A DNA stretch of 64,000 nucleotides. Origin: Polyangiaceae bacterium (lineage in GTDB: Bacteria; Myxococcota_A; Polyangia; Polyangiales; Polyangiaceae). The stretch lies in NCBI GenBank assembly GCA_025937835.1, contig JAICQO010000022.1:1-64000 (forward strand), written 5' to 3'. The notes beneath the pieces were generated by a model. It was not told the DNA's origin. It searched no databases and saw nothing but the letters and a program-made list of their open reading frames with translations. The position numbers and the translations under genes are program-made. This document shows positions 16,789 to 24,508 of this stretch, in pieces. Each line of letters begins with the position of its first letter. The first letter of the stretch is position 1.

Positions 16789-17895
16789 GTGCTCCTGGTG
16801 CTCGCGGCCCCCGACTCGAAAGACGCTCTGCAGCGCGAGCTCGCCGTCGCGTTCCCGCTAGCGCAGCGCGAGCTCGAGCCGGGCCTGTTCGCGTGCGAGC
16901 CGGCGTCGGAGTCGCTCCCCTACCTCGCGTACGCTCGCCAGGCGCTGCCGCTCGCGCTTGCGGTCGAGGCCGCCTCGATCCGCGCTTGGGCGGAGCTGAT
17001 CGTCGATGCGGTGGCGGGCGTGCTGCCCGATCAAAAGCCGTGGTCCCTCCACGTGCTGCCGTTCCGGGCCGTTGGCGAGCACACGCGCATGGGGGCGCGG
17101 GCATGGCACAGCCAGGGCCGCGCCGGAGCCCGCGTTTCGCCCGGCCCCGAGCCCGCACCCACGGTCGGTCCCAACCGCTGCCGCCTGATCCGCGAAACCG
17201 TGACGGAGCTGCTCGCCAAGCGCCGCCGCCACCTCGGCCGCCATTTACGCGAGCAGACTCGAGCCTTCTCCGCGGACGAGTCGCTGGTGCAGGTGCTCCT
17301 CACCTCGCTCGAGCACGGCTTCCTGTCCGTCGCGCCGGCTCCGCTCGCGTACCAACAACGTCACCTCGTCTCTCACCTGCCGGGCGGCGAGCAGCCGCTC
17401 GCTTCCGACAAGCAGGCGCCGAGCCGCGCCTTCACCAAGCTCGTCGAAGCCGAAGTGCGACTGGGACGAAAGATCGCGGGCGGCGAGAGCTGCGTCGATC
17501 TCGGGGCGGCCCCGGGAAGCTGGACTTACGTGGCGGTGCAGCGCGGAGCGCGTGTCACGGCCGTCGACCGAGCCGAGCTCCGCGCCGATCTGCTCCTGCA
17601 CCGCCGCGTCCGGTTCCAGCGCGGCGATGCCTTCCGCTTCGAGCCCGAGGCCCCCGTGGATTGGCTGCTCTGCGACGTCATCGCCGAGGCCGAGCGCACG
17701 GCGGAGCTGCTCTTGCGCTGGCTCGAGAACGGCTGGTGCCGCCACTTCGTCGTCACGCTCAAGGTGGACGATAGCGGTAGCGTGCCCTTGCTCGAATCCC
17801 TGAAGCGCGAGCTTCCGCGCCACACCAGCGAGCTCCGTTTGTTGCGCCTCTCCGCCAACAAGAAAGAGGTCTGTGCGTTCGGCGAGCGCACGTAA
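16789..17895 (+). CDS. RlmM-like 2'-O-ribose rRNA methyltransferase
   Basis: A 368-residue protein starting at GTG 16789. The N-terminal 200 residues resemble a THUMP-type RNA-binding region. The C-terminal part is a Rossmann-like RrmJ/FtsJ methyltransferase with the SAM loop DLGAAPGSWT (residues 237-246). All four residues of the K-D-K-E catalytic set are in place: Lys217 (AFTKL), Asp296 (LLCDVIAE), Lys325 (VTLKVDD) and Glu360 (NKKEV). E. coli RlmM has this same architecture and similar length, and methylates the ribose of C2498 in 23S rRNA. The exact target base in this organism is inferred from that similarity. It stands alone between the GH30 gene and the repeat element. Confidence 0.88.
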   Translation: MLLVLAAPDSKDALQRELAVAFPLAQRELEPGLFACEPASESLPYLAYARQALPLALAVEAASIRAWAELIVDAVAGVLPDQKPWSLHVLPFRAVGEHTRMGARAWHSQGRAGARVSPGPEPAPTVGPNRCRLIRETVTELLAKRRRHLGRHLREQTRAFSADESLVQVLLTSLEHGFLSVAPAPLAYQQRHLVSHLPGGEQPLASDKQAPSRAFTKLVEAEVRLGRKIAGGESCVDLGAAPGSWTYVAVQRGARVTAVDRAELRADLLLHRRVRFQRGDAFRFEPEAPVDWLLCDVIAEAERTAELLLRWLENGWCRHFVVTLKVDDSGSVPLLESLKRELPRHTSELRLLRLSANKKEVCAFGERT

Positions 17896-17924
17896 TCAAA
17901 AGAGCGCTCTCGAACACGACTTTG

Positions 17925-18093
17925 CAGTCAGGATCCTGACTGTGACTCGGGGTCGTACGAAGGTCATCTGGGACGGGGCCCGTGACGGCCGTCACCCGCG
18001 CGGGCCACGACTACCTCCCCCGAGCCGCGCGCAGCGGAGCGAGCACGGCTCTTGGGGGAGGTCGGCGAGCGAAGCGAGACGGGTGGGGGCAAC
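17925..18093 (-). repeat. Structured intergenic repeat, copy B (inverted relative to copy A)
   Basis: It fills the gap between two convergent genes. On the plus strand it begins with the palindrome CAGTCAGGATCCTGACTG (17925-17942) and has a second palindrome, GTGACGGCCGTCAC (17982-17995). A bulged hairpin follows: 18013-18027 (ACCTCCCCC, GAGCCG) pairs with 18046-18062. It ends in the block GGCGAGCGAAGCGAGACGGG and GGGGGCAAC. Read on the minus strand, the parts match copy A at 9996-10131 in order. It could act as a transcription terminator for both neighbours. Confidence 0.75.
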
Positions 18094-18100
18094 GGCCACC

Positions 18101-18472
18101 CTAGTTCTGGCACTTCGGATAGAAGTCTTCGAAGTCCTTGTTGTTGCAGAAGGCCATGGTGTCCTGGACCTCGACCTTGCAACAGCAGCCGACCTCGCCG
18201 TTCGGGGCGGTGACGAGCTGGCACTGCTGCTGGACGAAGATGGTGCACAGGCCGTCGTGCAGCTCGTGGAAGCCGCTGCGCGCCTCACACGCGACCGGAT
18301 CGTCGAGCTGCGGGAAGCAACAACGGTTCCTGTCTTCGGGTTGGATGGCAAGGCTCGACTCGCCGACTTCTTCGACGGCTTCCGGCACGCTCGCCGGATC
18401 GCCCGACGCGCAACCGAGCGGCAAACACGGCAGGAGCAGCAGCAGACATAGCCATTTTTGGTTCGATTTCAT
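18101..18472 (-). CDS. Small Cys-rich lipoprotein, unknown
   Basis: The ATG at 18472, preceded by a GAGGT ribosome site, gives 123 residues. A strongly hydrophobic signal peptide ends in a lipobox (CLPLGC, Cys21). The mature part holds about nine Cys, including adjacent pairs RCCF and GCCCK, so a disulfide-stabilised small domain is likely. Acidic spacer residues (VPEAVEEVGESS) follow the anchor. I recognise no family. It is divergent from the sigma-factor gene with 152 bases between, so the two may share a promoter region. Confidence 0.72.
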   Translation of the reverse strand: MKSNQKWLCLLLLLPCLPLGCASGDPASVPEAVEEVGESSLAIQPEDRNRCCFPQLDDPVACEARSGFHELHDGLCTIFVQQQCQLVTAPNGEVGCCCKVEVQDTMAFCNNKDFEDFYPKCQN

Positions 18473-18624
18473 GACGACCTCCCGGGGTTTCAGGATCTTC
18501 GTCCCTCCGCGGGCCACCGCGGCGAGTCACACGGTTGTTCGCCGCACCTCGCGCGAACCTGACTTCGGCGACTAAACAAAGTGCGCTTCTCGCGCGACGC
18601 GATCGCGGCTATCTCCAAGGGCGG

Positions 18625-19290
18625 ATGGCTTCGCAAGCTCTGGTGAAGCGCGCGCTCGCGGGAGATCGCGCGGCGATCGAGGCGCTCGTCGTGGAGCTGA
18701 GCCCCGTCGTTCAGGCCCGCGTCGCGGCCGCGCTGTTTCGCTGCGGGCGCTCCTCGCGTCAGGAACTCGAAGATCTGACCCAGGAAATACTCATGGATTT
18801 GTTCACGGGGGACGGCCGCGTGCTCGCGAGCTGGGAGCCGGAGCGCGGTCTCACCCTAGCCTCGTTCGTCGGCCTCGTGGCTCAGCGTCAGGTGTATTCT
18901 CGACTGCGGAGCCGGCGGCAGAGCCCGTTCACGCAAGAGCCCACGGATCCGAGCGCGCTCGACGCTTCACTGTCCGCCTCCGCGCCGGCTCACGCGGCGG
19001 AAGAACCATTCGCCGCGCGTGAGATGCTGCGCTTGCTGTTCGAACGCCTGCACGCGGAGCTCTCGCCCAAGGCACTCGAGATGTTCTACCGTCTGTACGT
19101 CTGGCAGCAGGAGCCGGAGCGGATCGCGAACGAGACCGGCTCGAAGCTCGACGCGATTTACCAGTGGCGGACCCGGCTGAAGAAGGAGGTCGCCGCGCTC
19201 GAAGCAAGCCTGTCGCGAACGCGTGGCCTGGCCCCGAGCTTCGTGGTCCTCCGCTCTCCAACCCCCGGTGGCTCCGATGCCTCTTCCTGA
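18625..19290 (+). CDS. ECF-like RNA polymerase sigma factor
   Basis: The ATG at 18625 gives 221 residues, beginning with SQALVKRALAGDRAAIEALV, the usual start of region 2 in ECF factors. Region 2 continues through ELEDLTQEILMDLF and LASFVGLVAQRQVYSRLRSR, which bind the core enzyme and the -10 element. Region 4 is SPKALEMFYRLYVWQQEPERIANETGSKLDAIY, a helix-turn-helix for the -35 element. A short extra tail with Pro/Ser follows region 4. The stop overlaps the start of the next gene by 14 bases, so the two should be translated together. It probably directs transcription of its own operon and other genes when released by a membrane partner. Confidence 0.9.
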   Translation: MASQALVKRALAGDRAAIEALVVELSPVVQARVAAALFRCGRSSRQELEDLTQEILMDLFTGDGRVLASWEPERGLTLASFVGLVAQRQVYSRLRSRRQSPFTQEPTDPSALDASLSASAPAHAAEEPFAAREMLRLLFERLHAELSPKALEMFYRLYVWQQEPERIANETGSKLDAIYQWRTRLKKEVAALEASLSRTRGLAPSFVVLRSPTPGGSDASS

Positions 19291-19867
19291 GCAAACCCTC
19301 GCGGAGCTTGCGCGCCTGGCTCGCGAAGACGAGGCGCTCGAGCAGCACTTGCCGCCCCAGCTATCGACGCCGATTTCTGCAGAAAAGACGGCCGCGCTGG
19401 TGGGCGCGATCCACGGCAAGCTCGGCGCCCGCAGCCGGCGCCGCAACTTCCTCGCAGCGGGCGGCGTCGTCGTCGCGATGGCCGCGGGCGTGGCTCTGGT
19501 TATCGCGGTCGGTCGCGAGGGGGATCCGCTTCCGGTCTACGAGGCGCGCGTCGAGGGCGGGCAGCAGAGCGAGCGCTCGAGCGCCCCGCAGAGCGCGCTG
19601 CTGCGGCTGCGCGCTGGCTCGAAGCTGCGGTTCGAGCTTCGTCCGCGCAGCGACTATCCGGAGCCGGTGCACGCGCGAGTCCAGATCCTCGGCGTCGGCA
19701 AGAATCTCGAGATCGACGAGCAGCGCTCGGCGGCCGGCGCGTTGAAGCTCGAGGCCCAGCTCCCCGCGTCGCTGCCAGAACGCGGCGAGCTCGTCGTGAC
19801 CATCGAGCGCGCGAGCTCCTCCGAAGGCGCACGGCGGTTTTCGTGGCCATTCGAGCGCTCTCCGTAG
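19277..19867 (+). CDS. Single-pass membrane protein, putative anti-sigma partner
   Basis: A 196-residue protein starting at ATG 19277 inside the end of the sigma gene. Residues 1-55 are cytoplasmic and helical (TLAELARLAREDEALEQHL). One transmembrane helix spans about residues 58-78 after an Arg cluster (RSRRRN). The remaining 118 residues should be outside, with a beta-rich pattern (SALLRLRAGSKLRFELRP). The layout is that of anti-sigma factors, but the zinc anti-sigma motif (His-x3-Cys-x2-Cys) is absent, so the role rests on topology and gene order. Its end overlaps the CHAT gene by 25 bases. Confidence 0.78.
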   Translation: MPLPEQTLAELARLAREDEALEQHLPPQLSTPISAEKTAALVGAIHGKLGARSRRRNFLAAGGVVVAMAAGVALVIAVGREGDPLPVYEARVEGGQQSERSSAPQSALLRLRAGSKLRFELRPRSDYPEPVHARVQILGVGKNLEIDEQRSAAGALKLEAQLPASLPERGELVVTIERASSSEGARRFSWPFERSP

Positions 19868-22512
19868 CGCTGTTTTGCGTCGCGGGCGCGGTGTCGCCCC
19901 GCGACCAAGGCACGGCGGCTCGGGCGGGCCGGCTCGAGCTCGAGTTCGCGGGCTGCGCGCGGGTGCGGCCGGGCCCGGTCTGCGAGCTTGGCACCGCACG
20001 CGAGATCACGCTCTGGGTGCCCGGCGCGGAGAGGCCGCAATTGGGAGCCGCGGCCAGGGTTCGCAGAGCGAAGCTCGTCGAGTCGGGGTGGCAGCTGCTG
20101 GTCGACGTCGCTCCGAGCGCTCGCGTGCTGCGGGTGCGCGCGGGCGAACGCCGGGCGGACCTCCGCCTCGCAGAGAGCACCGAGCCGGCCCGGCTCCGCG
20201 AGCTCGCAGAGCTGTGGCGGGATGGCCAATGGGAGCGGGTCCGAGCAACGCTCGACGCAGCCGAAGCCGAGCTCGAGGGGCCGGAGCGCGAGCGCATTTC
20301 CGCTTTCCGCGCGCGGCTCGCGCTGCGCGACGGCGACGATGCGCGCGCCGCGAGCGTGCTCGAACGGACCGCGAAGAGCGCGCAAAAGGCCGGATTGCTG
20401 CTCGAAGCGGGGCATGATCGCTTCGCCGCGGCGTACGTCCGCAGCGTGCGCCTCGGGCAATACGAGCGCGCTCGCGTCGAGCTCGACGCCACGGCGGAGC
20501 TCGACGCGGTCCCGGAGGTGCGCGCGCGCGTCGCCTATCACCGCGGCGTCCTCGCGAGAACGACCGGCGACACGCAGGGCGCGCTGACGCACTTTCGCGA
20601 AGCCAGCGTGCGCTCGCGGCGGCTCGACCTCGTCGCGGACGAGCTCACTGCGCGTCAGGAGCTTGCGCTGACGCTGAATCGGCTGCACCGGCACGCCGAG
20701 GCGCTGGCCGAGCAAGAGGCGGTCGTCGCCCGCGACGCCAAGCTGCCGAGCTGCGTAGACTCGCTGCGCTGGGAGAACCTTTCGTGGATCCTGTTGAGCC
20801 AGCCCGAGCCGTCGGTGGAGCGAGCCGCCCTGGCGCTCGATCGCGTCGAACGCCTGCAGTCGCGCTGCCCAGACCCGCTGAGCCGCCGCAACCAGGCGCT
20901 GAATCGCGTGGAGCTCGCGCTGCTGCGCGGAGAGCTGGCGGACGCTGCGCAGCGTCTCGGCGCGCTCGAAGACGACGCCACGGGTCGCAGCACACGGCTC
21001 GCGGCGTGGCAGGCGCTGTACTCCGGCCGGCTCTCGTTGGCTCGGAAGGAGAGCTCGCGTGCTCTCGCAGCCTTCGAACAGGCCGCCGCGCTCGCCGAGA
21101 GCGCCCAGCGTCTGGACTGCAGCTACCTCGCGAACCTCGGGCGCGCTCGCTCGCTCGCAGAACGAGGAGACCCGGACACCGCCGCTGCCTATCTCGAGGC
21201 GGAAGACGCGGTCGACGCCCTGGTGAGAGCGGCGCCGTTCGGACAAGGCCAGCAGCTCACCGCTCTCCAGGCTCAGGAAAGCGCACGAGAGCTCTTGTCG
21301 TTGCTCGTCGAGCAAAAGCGCGTCGCGGACGCCTACGCGCTCACGGTTCGGGCGGCGCGCCGGGCGTGGGCCGCAAACTTCAGGGGCGGTCGCATCAGCG
21401 CGCTGCGCGGGCCGCAAAAGGCGCGCTGGGATCGCGCCGTCGCCGAATACCTGACGCGACGGCAAGCCCTGGAGCGAGCCGCCCAAGACGATTGGAAGCT
21501 GTCGAGCGAAGGCCTCACGCAAACGCGGTTGTCGCGCGCGCTCGAGAATCAACGCCTGGAAAATGCGCTCGCCGAAGCCTACTCACTACTCGCGGACGAG
21601 CCGGTCGAAGAGCTTTCGCGCCCGGGTCAGGACGCGGAGCTCACGCTCGCCCGCGGCAGCGACGGCTGGTTCGCGTTTTTACGTCGCGGCGACGACACCC
21701 CGAGGGTCGAGCGGCTGCAAAACGTCGCGCGTGACCTCGGCGTTGCCCTCGAGCGTTTCGAGCGCGAGAAGCTGCTGGATGCGCCGCTGTTGCGCGTCGT
21801 CGTACCGCCGGAGCTCTCGGCGCTCGACGTCCATGCACTCGAAGTCGGCGGGCAGCCGCTGATCGCGCGTGTTCCCGTCGCCTACAGCTTCGAGCCGGGC
21901 CGCGCCAAGCCGCCGGCGCCGGACGCTCGAAGTGGGCCGGCGCTGGTGCTCGGTGACCCGAACCAGGATTTGCCCTGGGCGTTGGCCGAAGCGCGACGGC
22001 TGTCGCAGCGCCTCGCGGGCGCGGTGTCCCTGTTCGGCGAACGAGTGAGCCGGGGAAGCGTCGAGAGCTACCTGCCGAGCGCGACCTTGCTGCACTTCGC
22101 CGGCCACGCGAGCTCCGGCGGTATCGACGGGCTCGACGGCTCGCTCCACCTTGCCGGCGGACAGCGCCTCTCGCTCGGCGACGTGTTCGCGCTGCGCGGC
22201 GTCCCGGAGTTCGTCGTGCTCTCGGCCTGCACGAGCAGCGTCTCTCACGGCTCTGGCACAGGGCTCGGCATCGGCCAGGCGTTCGTCGCAGCCGGCTCGC
22301 GTGCCGTCGTCGGCGCGAGCCGCAACGTGTCGGACCGGCTCGCTCGCGACTTCACCCAGCGGTTCTACGACGCGCTGCTCGGCGCAAGCTCGAGAGCAGT
22401 ATTACCGCGCGACCACTACGCTTGGGCGAGCGCATTTCGAGTCGCTAGTATGAAAGTGATGAGTGAAGATCCAGGCGCCGACTGGGCGAGTTTGCGGCTG
22501 CTCGTCCCCTGA
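19843..22512 (+). CDS. TPR-CHAT caspase-like cysteine protease with N-terminal signal
   Basis: An 889-residue protein read from GTG 19843, overlapping the upstream gene by 25 bases. Residues 1-18 (AIRALSVALFCVAGAV) form a signal-like hydrophobic stretch. A small beta-rich domain (about 20-100) is followed by helical repeats of TPR type to about residue 500 and a helical linker. The CHAT domain occupies roughly residues 700-889. Its catalytic pair is visible: His755 in LLHFAGHAS and Cys796 in FVVLSACTSS. The CHAT fold is a clan CD peptidase related to caspases and separases. If the signal is real, the protease acts in the periplasm. The context (sigma factor, membrane protein, subtilase) suggests a regulated proteolytic cascade. 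Confidence 0.9.
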   Translation: MAIRALSVALFCVAGAVSPRDQGTAARAGRLELEFAGCARVRPGPVCELGTAREITLWVPGAERPQLGAAARVRRAKLVESGWQLLVDVAPSARVLRVRAGERRADLRLAESTEPARLRELAELWRDGQWERVRATLDAAEAELEGPERERISAFRARLALRDGDDARAASVLERTAKSAQKAGLLLEAGHDRFAAAYVRSVRLGQYERARVELDATAELDAVPEVRARVAYHRGVLARTTGDTQGALTHFREASVRSRRLDLVADELTARQELALTLNRLHRHAEALAEQEAVVARDAKLPSCVDSLRWENLSWILLSQPEPSVERAALALDRVERLQSRCPDPLSRRNQALNRVELALLRGELADAAQRLGALEDDATGRSTRLAAWQALYSGRLSLARKESSRALAAFEQAAALAESAQRLDCSYLANLGRARSLAERGDPDTAAAYLEAEDAVDALVRAAPFGQGQQLTALQAQESARELLSLLVEQKRVADAYALTVRAARRAWAANFRGGRISALRGPQKARWDRAVAEYLTRRQALERAAQDDWKLSSEGLTQTRLSRALENQRLENALAEAYSLLADEPVEELSRPGQDAELTLARGSDGWFAFLRRGDDTPRVERLQNVARDLGVALERFEREKLLDAPLLRVVVPPELSALDVHALEVGGQPLIARVPVAYSFEPGRAKPPAPDARSGPALVLGDPNQDLPWALAEARRLSQRLAGAVSLFGERVSRGSVESYLPSATLLHFAGHASSGGIDGLDGSLHLAGGQRLSLGDVFALRGVPEFVVLSACTSSVSHGSGTGLGIGQAFVAAGSRAVVGASRNVSDRLARDFTQRFYDALLGASSRAVLPRDHYAWASAFRVASMKVMSEDPGADWASLRLLVP

Positions 22513-22610
22513 AACCGCGTGTAATCGACGCACTCGCAGAAAGCTGGTCAGGTCGAACAAGCTGGCGGCGAACACACCATCGCTCGCCGCACATCTACCG
22601 AGGAGAGGCC

Positions 22611-24488
22611 ATGATCTGCCGTCGTCGCACCACTTTATCCGTGATTCTCGTCAGCGTTGCCCTGGGCTGTTCGAGCCAGGACCCGCTCGAAAGCTCCGGC
22701 ACCGCGGAGCTCGGAGCCACGACACCGAAGGTGCTCGAATGTCCGAAGACCAACGTCTTGCTGCGAGTCCCCTACACCACGGCGTGCGCGGAAGAGTATC
22801 CCGGCCACGATGGCTCCTGGATTGGCGGTGCGGTGACCCGAGCGCAAGAAGGCGTGGAAGCTCCGCGCCCGCGCTTCTGTAGCTACTACTGGGACGCGCC
22901 GCGGATCCAACCGGATACCAGCGTCTTGCCGGGCGAAGAAGGCCGGGCCTGGCAGTGGGATTGCGCGCGCGTCGGCGCCCACGGCGCCCGCGAGGACATG
23001 TATGCGGCGCTGTCTGCCCACGGCAAGCACCTGCTCGGGGACGGCTTCAAGTGGACGACGAACACGGAGAGCCCGGTGCGCGTGGCGGTGATCGACACGG
23101 CCGCTGGCACGTGGAGCGACCGCGACAACAACCCGCACGGCAAGGCCGTCGGCACCCTGGTACGCGACACCGCCTGCCTCGACCCGACGAGCTGCAAGGT
23201 CCAGGTCGAGAATTACCTCGGACTGCCGCTGATCCGCGTGATGAACACCCCGGGTCGGGTCGTGATCCGTCAGGATTTGGTGCGGGGCGGCGCCTTCGGC
23301 TCGCATGGCGATCTCGCTCGAGCCATCGTCCGAGCGGTCGACGACAACCCCACCCCGAACGAGCCGACCCCGACCGTGATCAACCTGAGCGTCGCTTACG
23401 ACAGCGACGAGCTGCTCGCGACCGGCGAGCCCGACCCGAACGACTTCGAGAACGCCGTCGTGCTCGAGGCGCTGGAGTACGCGCGCTGCCACGGCGCGCT
23501 GATCCTCGCGGCCGCGGGCAACGGGCGTGTGCCGGCGATCGACGATCAAAAGCCAGCGCTGCCGGCGCGTTGGACAGAGCGGCGAGCCCTGGACGCCGCG
23601 ACCTGCAGCGCTCGCTACAACGTGACCCCGGCCGTGAGCGGCGGCCCGCTGCTCTACGCGGTGAGCGGCGTGGATTTCGCGGCCAAGCCGCTCCTGAACA
23701 CGCGCGGACAGGGGCTGTCCGTGCTCACCGCCCTCGGCTTCGCCGTCGTCCGCGACGACCCGAACGGCGGCTACACGCGCATTCTCTCCGGCAGCTCGAT
23801 GGCCACCGCGACCGTCAGCGGCGTCGCGGCTGCGCTCTGGAGCCACGCGCCCGTGGGAACCACGCCGGACGCGATCATCCGCGAGCTCTACGCCGCGAGC
23901 CCGGAGATTTCCGCGCCCGCAGACTTCCCTCCGCTTCAGTCCAGCTTGCCGCCGAAGTTCTTCGACGCCGCTCGACGCATCACGCGCTGCTCGATTGCCA
24001 GCACCAGCTTCGGCGTCGCCAAGTGCACGACCGTGCCCCCCGTGACGACGGTGCCGGACGACGCGGTGCCCGATCTGCCGGAGGATGCTGTCGATGGCAC
24101 GAAGGTCGACGATTACGCTCCGGAACCCGGGATCTACCCGCTGGATTTCCCGTGGCTCCGCCCGCAGCCCGAGGGCGAGCCCGGCTGCACGTCGTGCAGC
24201 ATCAAGCTCGCGCTGAACCGCATCGACCTGATCCTTCGTTCGGGCTTCAGCGTGAAGAGCAACACGCTCCGGCTACTGGCCAAGAAGTCGAACGTGGCCG
24301 GCATCGCCAGCCTGACCTCTGGTGAAACACTCGACGTCGTCGCCGACTTCGCGACCGAGTCGGCCCCTTACACGGTGGACCTCAGCCCCGCCGAGCTCGG
24401 CACGACCACCGCTGCGGAGCTCTCCTATCAAATCCTCGTGGATGGCGTGACCGTGGATCTGAGCGAATCGGTGCTGCTGGAACCGTAG
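22611..24488 (+). CDS. Subtilisin-like (S8) serine protease lipoprotein
   Basis: A 625-residue protein with a strong ribosome site (GAGGAGAG) before ATG 22611. The signal peptide ends in a lipobox (SVALGC, Cys20). A spacer and Cys-containing segment precede the protease domain. The catalytic triad is complete: Asp162 (AVIDTA), His176 (NPHGKAVG) and Ser396 (SGSSMATA). The oxyanion Asn is Asn304 (AAAGNG). Asp and His are only 14 residues apart, closer than in most subtilases. The C-terminal 200 residues include a Pro/Asp-rich hinge and a beta domain (LTSGETLDVVADF). It begins 98 bases after the CHAT gene on the same strand. It should be anchored at the envelope or outer surface. Confidence 0.9.
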   Translation: MICRRRTTLSVILVSVALGCSSQDPLESSGTAELGATTPKVLECPKTNVLLRVPYTTACAEEYPGHDGSWIGGAVTRAQEGVEAPRPRFCSYYWDAPRIQPDTSVLPGEEGRAWQWDCARVGAHGAREDMYAALSAHGKHLLGDGFKWTTNTESPVRVAVIDTAAGTWSDRDNNPHGKAVGTLVRDTACLDPTSCKVQVENYLGLPLIRVMNTPGRVVIRQDLVRGGAFGSHGDLARAIVRAVDDNPTPNEPTPTVINLSVAYDSDELLATGEPDPNDFENAVVLEALEYARCHGALILAAAGNGRVPAIDDQKPALPARWTERRALDAATCSARYNVTPAVSGGPLLYAVSGVDFAAKPLLNTRGQGLSVLTALGFAVVRDDPNGGYTRILSGSSMATATVSGVAAALWSHAPVGTTPDAIIRELYAASPEISAPADFPPLQSSLPPKFFDAARRITRCSIASTSFGVAKCTTVPPVTTVPDDAVPDLPEDAVDGTKVDDYAPEPGIYPLDFPWLRPQPEGEPGCTSCSIKLALNRIDLILRSGFSVKSNTLRLLAKKSNVAGIASLTSGETLDVVADFATESAPYTVDLSPAELGTTTAAELSYQILVDGVTVDLSESVLLEP

Positions 24489-24508
24489 GGCGGGAAGGCG
24501 CCTACCGC

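Noticed and set aside
18625-24488. Gasdermin-type death operon
   Set aside because: CHAT proteases occur beside bacterial gasdermins, but no small hydrophobic pore-forming partner is present here; the non-protease genes are a sigma factor and a one-helix membrane protein.
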